The position numbers and the translations under genes are program-made. The notes under the pieces are model-generated. The model saw only the letters and a program-made list of their open reading frames with translations, ran no database searches and was not told the DNA's origin. A stretch of 46,651 nucleotides of DNA from Bacteroidales bacterium (GTDB lineage Bacteria > Bacteroidota > Bacteroidia > Bacteroidales > P3), in assembly GCA_017962615.1 (NCBI GenBank), contig JAGCUZ010000036.1, positions 1-46,651 on the forward strand, read 5' to 3'. Below are positions 28,976-37,779 of the stretch, piece by piece. Position 1 is the first letter of the stretch; each line of letters opens with the position of its first letter.

Positions 28976-31111
28976 CTATTGCGTCGAGGTGAATGGATGG
29001 CGCCAGGTACAGCCTTCGCGCCAACGGGAGCAGCCGAAGGCGGCCTTGCCTCTCAGGATAGTACCCTGACCACACAACGGACACGGGGCGCCTTCCGAGA
29101 CCGTGGCAGCTGATGCCGTGGCTTTCTTGGATGCGGTGCGACACTTGGGCTTGGGCGCAACATCGGGAGTTGCGGTTGCCGACGATGACCTTGGGGACTT
29201 CGCGACATCCGAGGTTTTGGTGGCTGATGACGGCTTGGCGGCTTTCTTGCCACCGGCAGGTGCCACTTCGGCGGCTGTAACGCGGCGGTTGCTGTTGTCG
29301 TTCATAACCTGCCACACTATCTGCGTCACCATCTGCTTGAGCTCGTCGATGAATGCCGTGGCTTGGTATTTATGCGACTCTATTTCGCGCAGCTTCTTCT
29401 CCCACTGTCCAGTGAGCTCGGCACTCTTGAGGAGCTCCTCGTGGATGATGTCGATGAGGTCGATGCCTGTGGCTGTGGCCGAGAGGCTCTTGCGGTCTTT
29501 GCGGATATAGCCGCGCTTGAAGAGTGTCTCGATGATGGCGGCGCGTGTAGAGGGTCGGCCTATGCCGTTTTCTTTCATAGCTTCGCGCAGCTCCTCGTTC
29601 TCGACGGTTCGTCCGGCGGTCTCCATGGCGCGCAGCAGGGTAGCCTCGGTGTAGGGCTTGGGCGGCGTGGTCCACTTCTCGGTGAGGGTGGGCTCATGAG
29701 GGCCGCTCTCACCTTTTGTAAATGCGGGCAGAGTCTTCTCGGCATCGCCTTTGGCGGCATCGGCCTCCTCGTCGTCCTTGCGTTGGTGGCCTAGCACTGC
29801 ACGCCAGCCTTCTTCGAGGATTTGCTTGCCGGTAGCCTTGAACGATATGTCGGCAGCCTCGCCGCACACCGTGGTTGTGGAAAACTTGCAGTCGGGATAG
29901 AATACCCCTATGAAGCGTCGCGCCACAAGGTCATAGACCAGTTTCTCCTCGCGTAACATAGCCACCGAGGCGGGATTGACGCCGGTTGGGATGATGGCGT
30001 GGTGGTCGGTGACCTTGCTGCTGTCGAACACCTTCTTGCTCTTGGGCAGTTTGGCGGCCAGCAGGGGTTCGGTGTAGGCTGCGTAGGGCGCCAGGCCGCG
30101 CAGTATCTGCGGGCACTTGGGATAGATGTCGTCACTCAGGTACGTAGTGTCGACGCGCGGATAGGTGGTGGCCTTTTTCTCGTAGAGGCTTTGGATGTGG
30201 CGCAGCGTCTCCTCGGCCGAGAAGGAATAGCGCTTGTTGCACTCTACCTGCAGCGAGGTGAGGTCGAAGAGGCGCGGTGCTGACTCGGTTCCTTTCTTGT
30301 TGGCTATGCTCGTTACCACAAAAGGCTTGTCCTTGATGGCGGCCAAAGCTTTGGCACCTTCGGCCTCACTTGCAATGCGTTCGCGACGGCCGCCGCCCTC
30401 TTCATCGCCCGAGGCGTGGGTGAAAAGCACGCCACGGTAGACGGTGCTCAGCACCCAGTACTGCTCGGGTTTGAAGTTGTCTATCTCCTTCTGCCGCGCT
30501 ACGATAAGCGCGAGGGTGGGCGTCTGCACACGTCCGATAGAGAGCACAGAGCCTTTGGTGCGGCTCGGTCGGTACTTGAGGGTGTAGAGCCGGGTGGCGT
30601 TCATGCCAAGCAGCCAGTCGCCGATGGCACGGCAGAGCCCTGCTTCGTAGAGCGACTGATAGGAATCCTGCGGCTTGAGACTGCTGAATCCTTCCTTGAT
30701 GGATTCCTCGGTGAGGGATGATATCCACAACCGCTCGACGGGACATGTAACGCCCGCTTTCTGCATCACCCAACGCTGTATGAGTTCGCCCTCCTGTCCG
30801 GCATCGCCGCAGTTGACTATGCGGTCGGCACTTTTGAAGAGAGATTCTATCACTTTGAACTGCTTCTGGTAGGTGTCGTTGGCTATCAGCTTTATGCCGA
30901 AGCGCGGTGGAATCATGGGGAGCGAGCCGAGGCTCCACTGCTTCCATTTGTCACTGTAGTCCTCGGGCTCCTTGAGACAGCATAGATGGCCGTAGGTCCA
31001 GGTGACCTGATAGCCATTGCCTTCCATGTAGCCATTGTGGGAGGCCGTAGCACCAAGGATCTTGGCAATGTCTTTGGCCACGCTGGGCTTCTCGGCGATG
31101 CATACAATCAT
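28976..31111 (-). CDS. topB: DNA topoisomerase III
   Basis: A type IA topoisomerase that decatenates and unlinks recombination intermediates. At 711 residues it includes the N-terminal TOPRIM (IVCIAEKPSVAKDIAKILGA, NCGDAGQEGELIQRWVMQKA), the SIGRVQTPTLALIV region and the catalytic Tyr in TTYPRVDTTYLSDDI. The C-terminus has one zinc-ribbon-like unit (CPLCGQGTILRGKAAFGCSR) after an Ala/Ser/Lys-rich linker (about residues 585-670). The ATG at 31109-31111 gives the usual MIVCIAEKPSVAK. It follows prmA by 12 bp on the same strand, so the two are likely co-transcribed. topB copies occur both on chromosomes and mobile elements; I see no other mobile genes here, so this is probably the chromosomal one. 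Confidence 0.95.
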   Translation of the reverse strand: MIVCIAEKPSVAKDIAKILGATASHNGYMEGNGYQVTWTYGHLCCLKEPEDYSDKWKQWSLGSLPMIPPRFGIKLIANDTYQKQFKVIESLFKSADRIVNCGDAGQEGELIQRWVMQKAGVTCPVERLWISSLTEESIKEGFSSLKPQDSYQSLYEAGLCRAIGDWLLGMNATRLYTLKYRPSRTKGSVLSIGRVQTPTLALIVARQKEIDNFKPEQYWVLSTVYRGVLFTHASGDEEGGGRRERIASEAEGAKALAAIKDKPFVVTSIANKKGTESAPRLFDLTSLQVECNKRYSFSAEETLRHIQSLYEKKATTYPRVDTTYLSDDIYPKCPQILRGLAPYAAYTEPLLAAKLPKSKKVFDSSKVTDHHAIIPTGVNPASVAMLREEKLVYDLVARRFIGVFYPDCKFSTTTVCGEAADISFKATGKQILEEGWRAVLGHQRKDDEEADAAKGDAEKTLPAFTKGESGPHEPTLTEKWTTPPKPYTEATLLRAMETAGRTVENEELREAMKENGIGRPSTRAAIIETLFKRGYIRKDRKSLSATATGIDLIDIIHEELLKSAELTGQWEKKLREIESHKYQATAFIDELKQMVTQIVWQVMNDNSNRRVTAAEVAPAGGKKAAKPSSATKTSDVAKSPRSSSATATPDVAPKPKCRTASKKATASAATVSEGAPCPLCGQGTILRGKAAFGCSRWREGCTWRHPFTSTQ

Positions 31112-31123
31112 AACGCAGAGGTA

Positions 31124-31984
31124 TTAGACGCGCGGCAGCACGAAACGCAGGGCTGACCAGTTCTGATTGTCTTTTTGTTCAACAAACTGCAGCCGCTCAT
31201 ACTCAGCACCGGTGCGTATGGCCGCCACATCGTTGATGTAGAAGCCGCTCAGCAGAAGGGTGCCGCCGGGGCGCAGCACGGAGATGTAGCGACTCATGTC
31301 GCGCAGCAGTATGTTGCGGTTGATGTTGGCAAGTATGATGTCGTAGCCTTCACCCGCAATATCGTCGAGGATGCCGGCATCGCCCAAGTGGCAGAATATA
31401 GAGGCGTTGTTGCAGCGCGCGTTCTCCATGGCGTTGGCGTAGGCCCATTCGTCGACGTCGACAGCATCGACATGCGAGGCTCCGCGCATAGCTGCGAGGA
31501 TGCCCAGCACACCTGTGCCGCTGCCCATGTCGAGAACTCTCTTGCCTGCCACGTCGAGCCGTGCCAGATAGCCAAGCATGAGGCATGTGGTGGCATGATG
31601 GGCGGTGCCGAAGGCCATCTTGGGTTCGATAACAACCTCGTAGGTCACATCGCTGCGATGCTCGTGGAACGGAGCCCTGACCCACACGCTCACGCCGCTG
31701 CCGGCATCAACCAGTACGGGCTTGTGCTGACGTTCCCACGACTCGTTCCAGTCTTTGTCGGGCAAGGGTCGGCTGCTGTAGTCGACCTCGCAGCCCTCGC
31801 AGTGCTCGGCGAAGGCTGCTTGGAGGAAGGCCTCGTCGAAGTTGTCGGAAGGCACGTAGGCCAGCAGGCCGTCGTCCACTTCCTGGAAACTGTCGTATGG
31901 TCCTTCGTCGCCCAAAGCCCACAGCAGCAGGTCCCTGTAAGGCTCAATGGGATTCAACGTTATATGTACTTCTGTGTATTTCAT
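31124..31984 (-). CDS. prmA: Ribosomal protein L11 methyltransferase
   Basis: PrmA trimethylates lysines and the N-terminus of ribosomal protein L11 using S-adenosylmethionine. The 286-residue protein has an N-terminal substrate domain (KYTEVHITLNPIEPYRDLLL) and a C-terminal Rossmann domain with MAFGTAHHATTCLMLGYLAR, the SAM motif VLDMGSGTGVLGILAAMRGA, VDVDEWAYANAMENARCNNA and the DIILANINRNILLRDM motif that carries N-P-P-like catalytic residues. The N-terminal domain is shorter and more divergent than in E. coli, as usual in Bacteroidetes. It is followed by topB after 12 bp. The long upstream gap contains composite repeat R6. Confidence 0.92.
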   Translation of the reverse strand: MKYTEVHITLNPIEPYRDLLLWALGDEGPYDSFQEVDDGLLAYVPSDNFDEAFLQAAFAEHCEGCEVDYSSRPLPDKDWNESWERQHKPVLVDAGSGVSVWVRAPFHEHRSDVTYEVVIEPKMAFGTAHHATTCLMLGYLARLDVAGKRVLDMGSGTGVLGILAAMRGASHVDAVDVDEWAYANAMENARCNNASIFCHLGDAGILDDIAGEGYDIILANINRNILLRDMSRYISVLRPGGTLLLSGFYINDVAAIRTGAEYERLQFVEQKDNQNWSALRFVLPRV

Positions 31985-31989
31985 TATCT

Positions 31990-32126
31990 TAGTTTTTAGT
32001 TATTAGTTGTTCGCCTTCCATGTTTTTATTCATAGGTGCTCACAGCCTTTGGCAATAAGTTATAAGTGCTACGCAACCTCACAAACGCGCCAGCCACTTA
32101 AAACTTAAAACTTAGAACTTAGAACT
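31990..32126 (+). repeat. Composite intergenic repeat R6
   Basis: The left part has an inverse AGTTATTAGTT-type heptamer stretch and AATAAGTTATAAGTG. The right part has the decamer CGCGCCAGCC at 32086-32095 (T to C variant), then ACTTAAAACTTAAAACTTAG and two AGAACTT units to 32126, just short of or reaching the truA stop. There are no TGATAYGT words. Confidence 0.7.
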
Positions 32127-32893
32127 CATATGTCTTTTATCTTCTCCCAGTCGTATTCTACCTTGGTTAGGAAGAGGCCCTGCGGCGGCATGCTTTCGCC
32201 TGCGGCAATGCGGTTGCGGCGCTCTACAATGCCACGCAGGCCGTCGATGTCGAGCTTACCGCGCCCAAGGTCGAGCAATGTGCCTGTGACCGCCCTCACC
32301 ATGTTGCGCAAGAAGCGGTTGCTGCGTATGGTAAATACCCACTCGTCGCCGCGGCAATCCCAATGGGCCTCGCTAAGGTGACAGATATTGGTCTTGGTCT
32401 GAGTGTGCGACTTGGCGAAGCTCGAGAAGTCTTCGTACTCCATAAGCACCTGCCCGCCAAGGTTCATAAGCTCGATGTCGGGTTTATAGAAGATGCGGCA
32501 ATAAAGTCCTTGTGCAAAGGGCAGCCGCTTGTCCGACACGTGGTATTCGTATGTGCGAGCTGTGGCGTCGAAGCGCGCGTGGGCGTTGTCGTGCACCTTG
32601 AATATGTCGAAGATGGCAATGTCGGGCGGCAGGAAGGCGTTGAGTTTGAAGGCTATCAACTTCATGTCGACGGGCTTGTCATCCGTGCACTCGTCTATAT
32701 CGAAATGGGCATAGAAGTCGGAGGCATGGACACCCGTGTCGGTACGTCCGCAGCCTGTCACAGCCACCTTGCGACGCAGCAAGGTGCTCAAGGCATGCTC
32801 AAGGGTGCTCTGCACAGTGGGCAGGTCGGGTTGAGTCTGCCAGCCGCAGTAGTTGGCTCCATTATATGCTAAATGAATAAAATAGCGGGACAT
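32126..32893 (-). CDS. truA: tRNA pseudouridine(38-40) synthase
   Basis: TruA converts uridines 38-40 in the tRNA anticodon stem-loop to pseudouridine. The 255-residue protein begins SRYFIHLAYNGANYCGWQTQ, a classic TruA start. The catalytic Asp52 sits in GCGRTDTGVHASDFYAH. The later IRSNRFLRNMVRAVTGTLLD segment is also diagnostic. A TAnnTTTG box lies about 33 bp upstream. Downstream is repeat R6, then prmA, so the three minus-strand genes may share one transcript if the repeat does not terminate it. Confidence 0.96.
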   Translation of the reverse strand: MSRYFIHLAYNGANYCGWQTQPDLPTVQSTLEHALSTLLRRKVAVTGCGRTDTGVHASDFYAHFDIDECTDDKPVDMKLIAFKLNAFLPPDIAIFDIFKVHDNAHARFDATARTYEYHVSDKRLPFAQGLYCRIFYKPDIELMNLGGQVLMEYEDFSSFAKSHTQTKTNICHLSEAHWDCRGDEWVFTIRSNRFLRNMVRAVTGTLLDLGRGKLDIDGLRGIVERRNRIAAGESMPPQGLFLTKVEYDWEKIKDI

Positions 32894-32925
32894 TCCCTAA
32901 TCTACAAATATGAAAAATCAATGTG

Positions 32926-32933
32926 CAAAAGTA
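32926..32933 (-). promoter_or_regulatory. Putative -7 box for truA
   Basis: CAAAAGTA reads TACTTTTG on the minus strand, 33 bp before the truA start. No matching -33 TTTG at 19-21 bp. Confidence 0.45.
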
Positions 32934-32963
32934 CTAAAAGTTCCCCAATTAAAAAAAACTTCG

Positions 32964-32971
32964 TACCTTTG
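32964..32971 (+). promoter_or_regulatory. Putative -7 box for yebC
   Basis: TACCTTTG lies 75 bp before the yebC ATG at 33047. It and the truA box are divergent and about 30 bp apart. Confidence 0.55.
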
Positions 32972-33046
32972 CACACAGTATTTTTATTCACAAGGCAATG
33001 CAATATATTGTCGATGTGATTGTTTTATTACTATTACAAGTAAACT

Positions 33047-33766
33047 ATGGGACGCGCATTTGAATACCGTAAAGCCAGAAAACTGAAACGCTGGGGTCAC
33101 ATGGCCCGCACATTCACCAAGATAGGCAAGGAAATCACCCTGGCCGTCATAGCCGGCGGTCCAGACCCGTCGAGCAACCTGAGGCTCCGACTCTTGATGC
33201 AGACCGCCAAGAGCGAGAGCATGCCGAAAGACAACGTGGAACGCGCCATAAAACGCGCCACCGACAAAGACACGTCGGCCTACAAAGAAGTGGTGTACGA
33301 CGGCAAAGGTCCTCACGGCACCGCCTTCGTGGTAGAGACTGCCACCGACAACCCCACACGCACCGTGGCCAACATCAGGGCTGCGTTTGTGAGAGGCAAG
33401 GGCGAGCTTGGCACCATGGGTATGAACGACTTCATGTTTGAAAGGAAATGCTCGTTCGTGGTTCCGGCAAAGGAAGGCATAGATGTCGACGCCATGGAGC
33501 TTGAACTCATTGACTACGACATCGACGAGCTTTTCGTTGACGAAGGCGAGATCAACATCTATGCCGACTTCAAGAACTACGGTCCCATATCGAAATACCT
33601 CGAAGACAACGGCTACGAGATACAGTCGTTCAAGTTTGAGCGCATACCGCTCACACTGCGCGAACTCACGGCCGAGCAGATGGCCGACGTGGAAGGGTTG
33701 GTGGAAAGGCTCGAGAACGACGACGACGTTGTGAATGTATACCACAACGCCGTATCAAACGAGTAG
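33047..33766 (+). CDS. yebC: YebC/PmpR-family protein (translation-associated or DNA-binding)
   Basis: A 239-residue member of the YebC/TACO1 family. The family is annotated as a transcriptional regulator, but more recent work ties it to translation of proline-rich stretches. Family features: MGRAFEYRKARKLKRWGHMA (the Bacteroidetes version of M-G-R-x-F), GGPDPSSNLRLRLLMQTAKS, MPKDNVERAIKR, and the acidic second half with ELTAEQMADVEGLVERLEND. The stop lies 4 bp from the stop of the converging kinase/RapZ gene, so the two 3' ends nearly touch and no terminator fits between them. Confidence 0.94.
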   Translation: MGRAFEYRKARKLKRWGHMARTFTKIGKEITLAVIAGGPDPSSNLRLRLLMQTAKSESMPKDNVERAIKRATDKDTSAYKEVVYDGKGPHGTAFVVETATDNPTRTVANIRAAFVRGKGELGTMGMNDFMFERKCSFVVPAKEGIDVDAMELELIDYDIDELFVDEGEINIYADFKNYGPISKYLEDNGYEIQSFKFERIPLTLRELTAEQMADVEGLVERLENDDDVVNVYHNAVSNE

Positions 33767-33770
33767 AATA

Positions 33771-35240
33771 TTAATGCGCAATATGTGTTGTCTGCACCTT
33801 GCAGACGGGATATCGCTGCGCTATGCGTCGCGACAGGCTCTCGGCACAATACACCGAACGGTGCTGTCCGCCTGTGCAGCCGAAGGCCACGCTCAGATGT
33901 GAGAAGCCTCGCGCGAGGTAGTTCTCTACCGCCTGCGACACCAATGCTTCGGCCTTGTCAAGAAACTCATCCACCGAAGGCTCGCGGCTGAGAAACTCGA
34001 TAACGGGATAGTCGCGGCCCGTGTACTGCTTATACTGAGGATAGCGTCCGGGGTTGGGCAGCGCACGGCAGTCGAACACAAAGCCGCCGCCGTTGCCGCT
34101 CGCGTCGACAGGATGCTGCCCCTTGAACGAGAAGCTGTATACATCGACGGTAAGGCATCGATTCTCGTTGCCCGCAGCGCCTGAGGTCTCATCTTTCCTT
34201 GGTGTCACGCTGTCGGCCAGGACATCGGCAAGATGCGATATATAATCCAGCCCGGCAGGCATAGCCCTCGTGTCGAGCAAATGCTTGAGGTTGGTTACCG
34301 CGATGGGGATGCTTTGCAGAAAGTAGGGCTTACGCTCGAAGAGTCCGCGGTAGCCGTAGGCGCCGAGGGTTTGCAGGATGCGCACCAACACGTAGGCATA
34401 CCAATGCCGCATGAACCGCTCTCGGGTCATGGGATGTTCTGAACTAGCGGTATTCTCCACCAACGCGTCGATATAATACTCCAGCAACTCGTCGCGCAGC
34501 TTCTCGGGCATACCGCTCTTCGCGCTGTACAACAGGCTGGCCACGTCGTAATGCGGTGCCCCTCTCCTGCCCCCTTGGTAATCTATGTAATACGGCGCCA
34601 TCGCGCCATCCTTGTCCAGCACAAGCATTATGTTGCGTGCCTGGAAGTCGCGATAGAGGAAGTAGCTGCAATCGGCCTCGGTAAGCACGTCGCACAACGC
34701 ATCGAAGTCGCGCTGCAGCAACTCCTCGTCGATGCTGATGCCGACAAGTTTCAGAAAATTGTATTTAAAATAATTGAGGTCCCACATTATTGCCGTGCGG
34801 TCGAAGTCGGCACGCGGGAAGGCGTACTGCTCGAACTGCATGTCGCGACACTTCACTTGAATATCCGACAAATCGGAAAGCACTGTCCTATAGATGCCCA
34901 CCACCTGTTCGTCGAACGGGTGCCCCTCCTCTTTCTTCTTCTGTAGAAGCCGGTAGAGCGTAGTGTCGCCAAGGTCCTGCTGCAGGTATATGTCGCCGTC
35001 GTCGCCCACAGCATATATTTCGGGCACATGTATTCCGTGCGAGCGCATCACGCCGCTGTAATACAGGAAAGCCCTGTTTTCCTTTATATCACTGTTATAT
35101 GCAGCCATGCAGCCGTGTCCGGCACCCTCCATGCGGAAATACTGTCGGCCCGAGCCGTTGGCTCCAATAGGTGTTATGTTCCGGCACGGCTCGCCGCACC
35201 AACGCTGGAAGAGATCCTTTAATTTGTCTTGTATATTCAT
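33771..35240 (-). CDS. Aminosugar-kinase-like domain fused to a RapZ C-terminal domain
   Basis: A 489-residue fusion. Residues about 1-330 resemble phosphotransferases of the AmgK/COG3178 type: GSGRQYFRMEGAGHGCMAAY, a catalytic loop YRDFQARNIM with Tyr in place of the usual His, and the metal-binding IDYQGGRRGAPHYD. Residues about 365-489 are like the RapZ C-terminal domain: VDVYSFSFKGQHP, a RALPNPGRYPQYKQYTGRDY stretch, and HLSVAFGCTGGQHRSVYCAE. In E. coli this domain senses glucosamine-6-phosphate. The RapZ N-terminal P-loop kinase domain is absent. The gene overlaps the permease upstream by four bases (ATGA), so expression is likely coupled. A role in cell-wall sugar recycling is inference. 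Confidence 0.85.
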   Translation of the reverse strand: MNIQDKLKDLFQRWCGEPCRNITPIGANGSGRQYFRMEGAGHGCMAAYNSDIKENRAFLYYSGVMRSHGIHVPEIYAVGDDGDIYLQQDLGDTTLYRLLQKKKEEGHPFDEQVVGIYRTVLSDLSDIQVKCRDMQFEQYAFPRADFDRTAIMWDLNYFKYNFLKLVGISIDEELLQRDFDALCDVLTEADCSYFLYRDFQARNIMLVLDKDGAMAPYYIDYQGGRRGAPHYDVASLLYSAKSGMPEKLRDELLEYYIDALVENTASSEHPMTRERFMRHWYAYVLVRILQTLGAYGYRGLFERKPYFLQSIPIAVTNLKHLLDTRAMPAGLDYISHLADVLADSVTPRKDETSGAAGNENRCLTVDVYSFSFKGQHPVDASGNGGGFVFDCRALPNPGRYPQYKQYTGRDYPVIEFLSREPSVDEFLDKAEALVSQAVENYLARGFSHLSVAFGCTGGQHRSVYCAESLSRRIAQRYPVCKVQTTHIAH

Positions 35241-36316
35241 TGCAGCCTGATACGAGGGTCGAGAAGTGCGTAAACAATGTCAGTAATGATATTGATAAGC
35301 ACCAACAGTATGCATATAAACAGAATGGTGCCCATTACTACGGGGAAGTCGTATTTCTCCAGTCCGTCGACGATAACGACACCCATGCCCTTCCAGTCGA
35401 AGACATATTCCACAAACACGGCGCCAGCCAGAAGACTAGCCAGCCAGCCCGACACCGACGTCACCACTGGATTCAGGGCGTTGCGCAGTGCGTGTTTCAT
35501 AACCACACGTCTGAAAGACATGCCCTTTGCCCTCGCCGTGCGTATGTAGTCCTGCGATAGAGTCTCGAGCATAGAGTTCTTGGTGAGCGTTGTGAGCGTG
35601 GCAAGCGGACGTATTCCCAACGTCAGAGCCGGAAGTATGAGGTTCTTGAGGTCGAGATACTCGCCCGTGCCGTAGTCGTCTACAGTGTAGAGATTACCGA
35701 ACATGTTAAGGTGCGTGACATCCGCCAGCACGTATGCAAAGAGCCACGCCACAAGGATAGCAGCAAAGAACGAAGGCAACGACATGCCCAACGTTGACAG
35801 AAACAATGCCGCCTTGTCGAACCACGAGCCGACGAACTGAGCTGACAGGATGCCCAATATCAGACCTACAATCAGCGCGAACGCCATGGCCGTCAGGGCA
35901 AGTATAGCCGTCTGCGGGAATGCCGACGCAAGTATGTCCGACACCTTGCGCTTCGACTGGTAAGAACGCCGCAGATAGGGCTTCTTCAATATCAGCGAGG
36001 TGCTGCCTGCACGCACTATCTGCTTGTAAGGGGCATATTTGGCATCGTCGAGGTAGAAATAGTCGTGCTCGTCGCTGTTGTTGTGCAAAGAGAGGGGCAT
36101 AAGGTCGTTAAGGTAGTTGAGGAACTGCACACCCATAGGCCGGTCGCGTCCCAGGTCGCGGTTGATTATCTCGATGCTTTCGGCATCGGCGCGCTGCCCG
36201 AGCATCATGCGTGCCGGGTCGCCCGGCAGGATGTTGAACAGGAAGAACACCAACGTCACAACTCCCAGAATAACCAGAAGCCCGTACATCAACCGTTTAA
36301 GTGTATAACGCAACAT
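35237..36316 (-). CDS. ABC transporter permease, OppB/DppB type
   Basis: A 359-residue inner-membrane permease of the dipeptide/oligopeptide family. The N-terminus MLRYTLKRLMYGLLVILGVV and FFLFNILPGDPARMMLGQRA are typical. A long periplasmic region follows the first helix (about 50-135). Later helices carry PSFFAAILVAWLFAYV and the EAA-loop RTARAKGMSFRRVVMKHALR that contacts the ATPase. The start overlaps the tsaB stop (TAATG sharing A), and the stop overlaps the next gene by four bases. No OppC, ATPase or binding protein is encoded nearby, so its partners must lie elsewhere. Confidence 0.93.
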   Translation of the reverse strand: MLRYTLKRLMYGLLVILGVVTLVFFLFNILPGDPARMMLGQRADAESIEIINRDLGRDRPMGVQFLNYLNDLMPLSLHNNSDEHDYFYLDDAKYAPYKQIVRAGSTSLILKKPYLRRSYQSKRKVSDILASAFPQTAILALTAMAFALIVGLILGILSAQFVGSWFDKAALFLSTLGMSLPSFFAAILVAWLFAYVLADVTHLNMFGNLYTVDDYGTGEYLDLKNLILPALTLGIRPLATLTTLTKNSMLETLSQDYIRTARAKGMSFRRVVMKHALRNALNPVVTSVSGWLASLLAGAVFVEYVFDWKGMGVVIVDGLEKYDFPVVMGTILFICILLVLINIITDIVYALLDPRIRLQ

Positions 36317-37005
36317 TAGTTCAATCCTCTTACCACGCTTTTCTTTGCTATATATTCTTTGAAATAGAACGGCTCAAAATAGGCCACATCCTCCTTCTCC
36401 ATGTTTTGCAGCTTGCTCTGCGCTATATGCGCCATACCGACAGCCGAAACACTGAACGACGCATCATACAACGCATTGCTGTGCCACGACAGCAACGGAC
36501 GCGTCTTCTCGGCCCCGTCGCCGATAAACATCATACGATTGCCTTCAAGGTACGTGTCATACAGATGTTCGGTGATTATGTCGGCGGCCACGTCACGCAC
36601 CAGGCCCTGCCGACTGTATATGGCCGTGTAGCACTCCATCCTGCGGGCGTCAATCATCGGGCACACCAGCCCGTCATAATCAGCATGCTGCTGATAATAC
36701 AATAAGGCCATGCTCTGCAATGTCGGTACGGCAAGCAGCGGAATATCCAAGGCATAGCAAAAACCTTTGGCGCAACTCACGCCAATGCGCAACCCCGTGT
36801 AGCTGCCCGGACCGCTACTGACGCACACGGCCTCAAGCCGCTTCTTGTCAATACCCGCTTCGTGAAAGACATCCTCTATGAACAACGACAGTTTGGAGCT
36901 GTGGGCATTAGGCTCATCACTCTCTTTAAGCGCCAACACATTACCACCTTGCGCCAAGGCGACAGAACACTTCTGCGTTGCGGTTTCTAAAAGAAGAATG
37001 GCCAT
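36316..37005 (-). CDS. tsaB: tRNA threonylcarbamoyladenosine biosynthesis protein TsaB
   Basis: TsaB is the partner of TsaD in making t6A37 on ANN-decoding tRNAs. It is an ASKHA-fold protein. The 229-residue sequence starts MAILLLETATQKCSVALAQG, a normal TsaB beginning, and has CVSSGPGSYTGLRIGVSCAK. The C-terminal part (after about 130) is the usual less conserved lobe. Repeat R7 occupies the gap to lolA upstream; the stop codon shares a base with the permease ATG, so the two are translationally linked. Confidence 0.94.
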   Translation of the reverse strand: MAILLLETATQKCSVALAQGGNVLALKESDEPNAHSSKLSLFIEDVFHEAGIDKKRLEAVCVSSGPGSYTGLRIGVSCAKGFCYALDIPLLAVPTLQSMALLYYQQHADYDGLVCPMIDARRMECYTAIYSRQGLVRDVAADIITEHLYDTYLEGNRMMFIGDGAEKTRPLLSWHSNALYDASFSVSAVGMAHIAQSKLQNMEKEDVAYFEPFYFKEYIAKKSVVRGLN

Positions 37006-37010
37006 ATTGG

Positions 37011-37082
37011 GTTATTAGTTATGAGTTTTAAGTTATAAGTGGCTGACGCGATTTTAATTTTTAATTATTAATTTTTAATTTC
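37011..37082 (-). repeat. Composite intergenic repeat R7 (inverse)
   Basis: In inverse orientation: TTTTAAGTTATAAGT-type heptamers at 37011-37040, then GGCTGACGCG at 37041-37050 (exact inverse of CGCGTCAGCC), then an A/T stretch with three TTAATTTTTAATT-like units to 37082. It fills the whole tsaB-lolA gap. Confidence 0.75.
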
Positions 37083-37084
37083 CA

Positions 37085-37750
37085 TCATCTCATATCAATA
37101 ACCTCAACGCCGGGGGCTTTGGAGGCATCGAAGCGGAAGTCGGCATCCGTGCAGGCCACCCCGCTCTTGAACGCGCTGACAGTATATTCGATGCGCGCCC
37201 CACTGAACTGGTACACCTCCATCTTAATTAAGGTTCCGGTCTTGGCGTTGATCAAGAGGCGCAGCTTGTGGTAACTCTTGGCTTTCAGCGGCGTGAGGTC
37301 GATAACCGCCGTGCCGTTGTCTTCCTGACGTATATATTTGGCACGGTAGTGCTTCTCGTAATTAGCCAAGAGCTTGGCTGGGTTCATCAGGTCGTCATCG
37401 CTATCGGAAGGCTTATTGACGGTCACCTCATTGGTTCCTTTGTTCCAATGCCATATTGCTGTGCCGTCGCAATACAGCGTTTGCTTGTCCTTCTCGGTGA
37501 CGCGGTATTTGGGCGACTTGTACAGTATCTGCGCCGTCACTTTGCCCATCTCCACCTTTTGCTCGTTGCGCGTTATCATCGTAACGTCGAAACTCACAGC
37601 ACTGCCGTTGAACTTGTTGGCTGCTTTCTTGAGTATATTCTTGGCGTTCTCGTCAACTGTTCCGTGTGCGGTGTGGGTTAGTTGCGCCATAGTCGGTGCG
37701 GCCAATGCCACCATTACCGCCAATGCCACCGCTTTGAGATATCTTTTCAT
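37085..37750 (-). CDS. lolA: LolA-family outer-membrane lipoprotein carrier
   Basis: A 221-residue periplasmic protein. The signal peptide is MKRYLKAVALAVMVALAAPTMA with AQ after it. The remainder matches LolA-like proteins: repeated strands with VSFDVTMITRNEQKVEMGKV, YKSPKYRVTEKDKQTLYCDG, a W-H-W-x-K central strand and KLRLLINAKTGTLIKMEVYQ. LolA carries lipoproteins from LolCDE to the outer membrane. Bacteroidetes have several LolA-like paralogues, so a related role cannot be excluded. An upstream in-frame Met (37780) would place ten polar residues before the signal, so 37750 is chosen. It starts 29 bp after the folE stop. Confidence 0.8.
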   Translation of the reverse strand: MKRYLKAVALAVMVALAAPTMAQLTHTAHGTVDENAKNILKKAANKFNGSAVSFDVTMITRNEQKVEMGKVTAQILYKSPKYRVTEKDKQTLYCDGTAIWHWNKGTNEVTVNKPSDSDDDLMNPAKLLANYEKHYRAKYIRQEDNGTAVIDLTPLKAKSYHKLRLLINAKTGTLIKMEVYQFSGARIEYTVSAFKSGVACTDADFRFDASKAPGVEVIDMR

Positions 37751-37779
37751 ATTTATAATTGATTTTGTTGATTGTAACA

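Noticed and set aside
28976-31111. topB as marker of an integrative conjugative element
   Set aside because: No tra, mob, integrase or relaxase genes nearby; prmA and truA are housekeeping neighbours.
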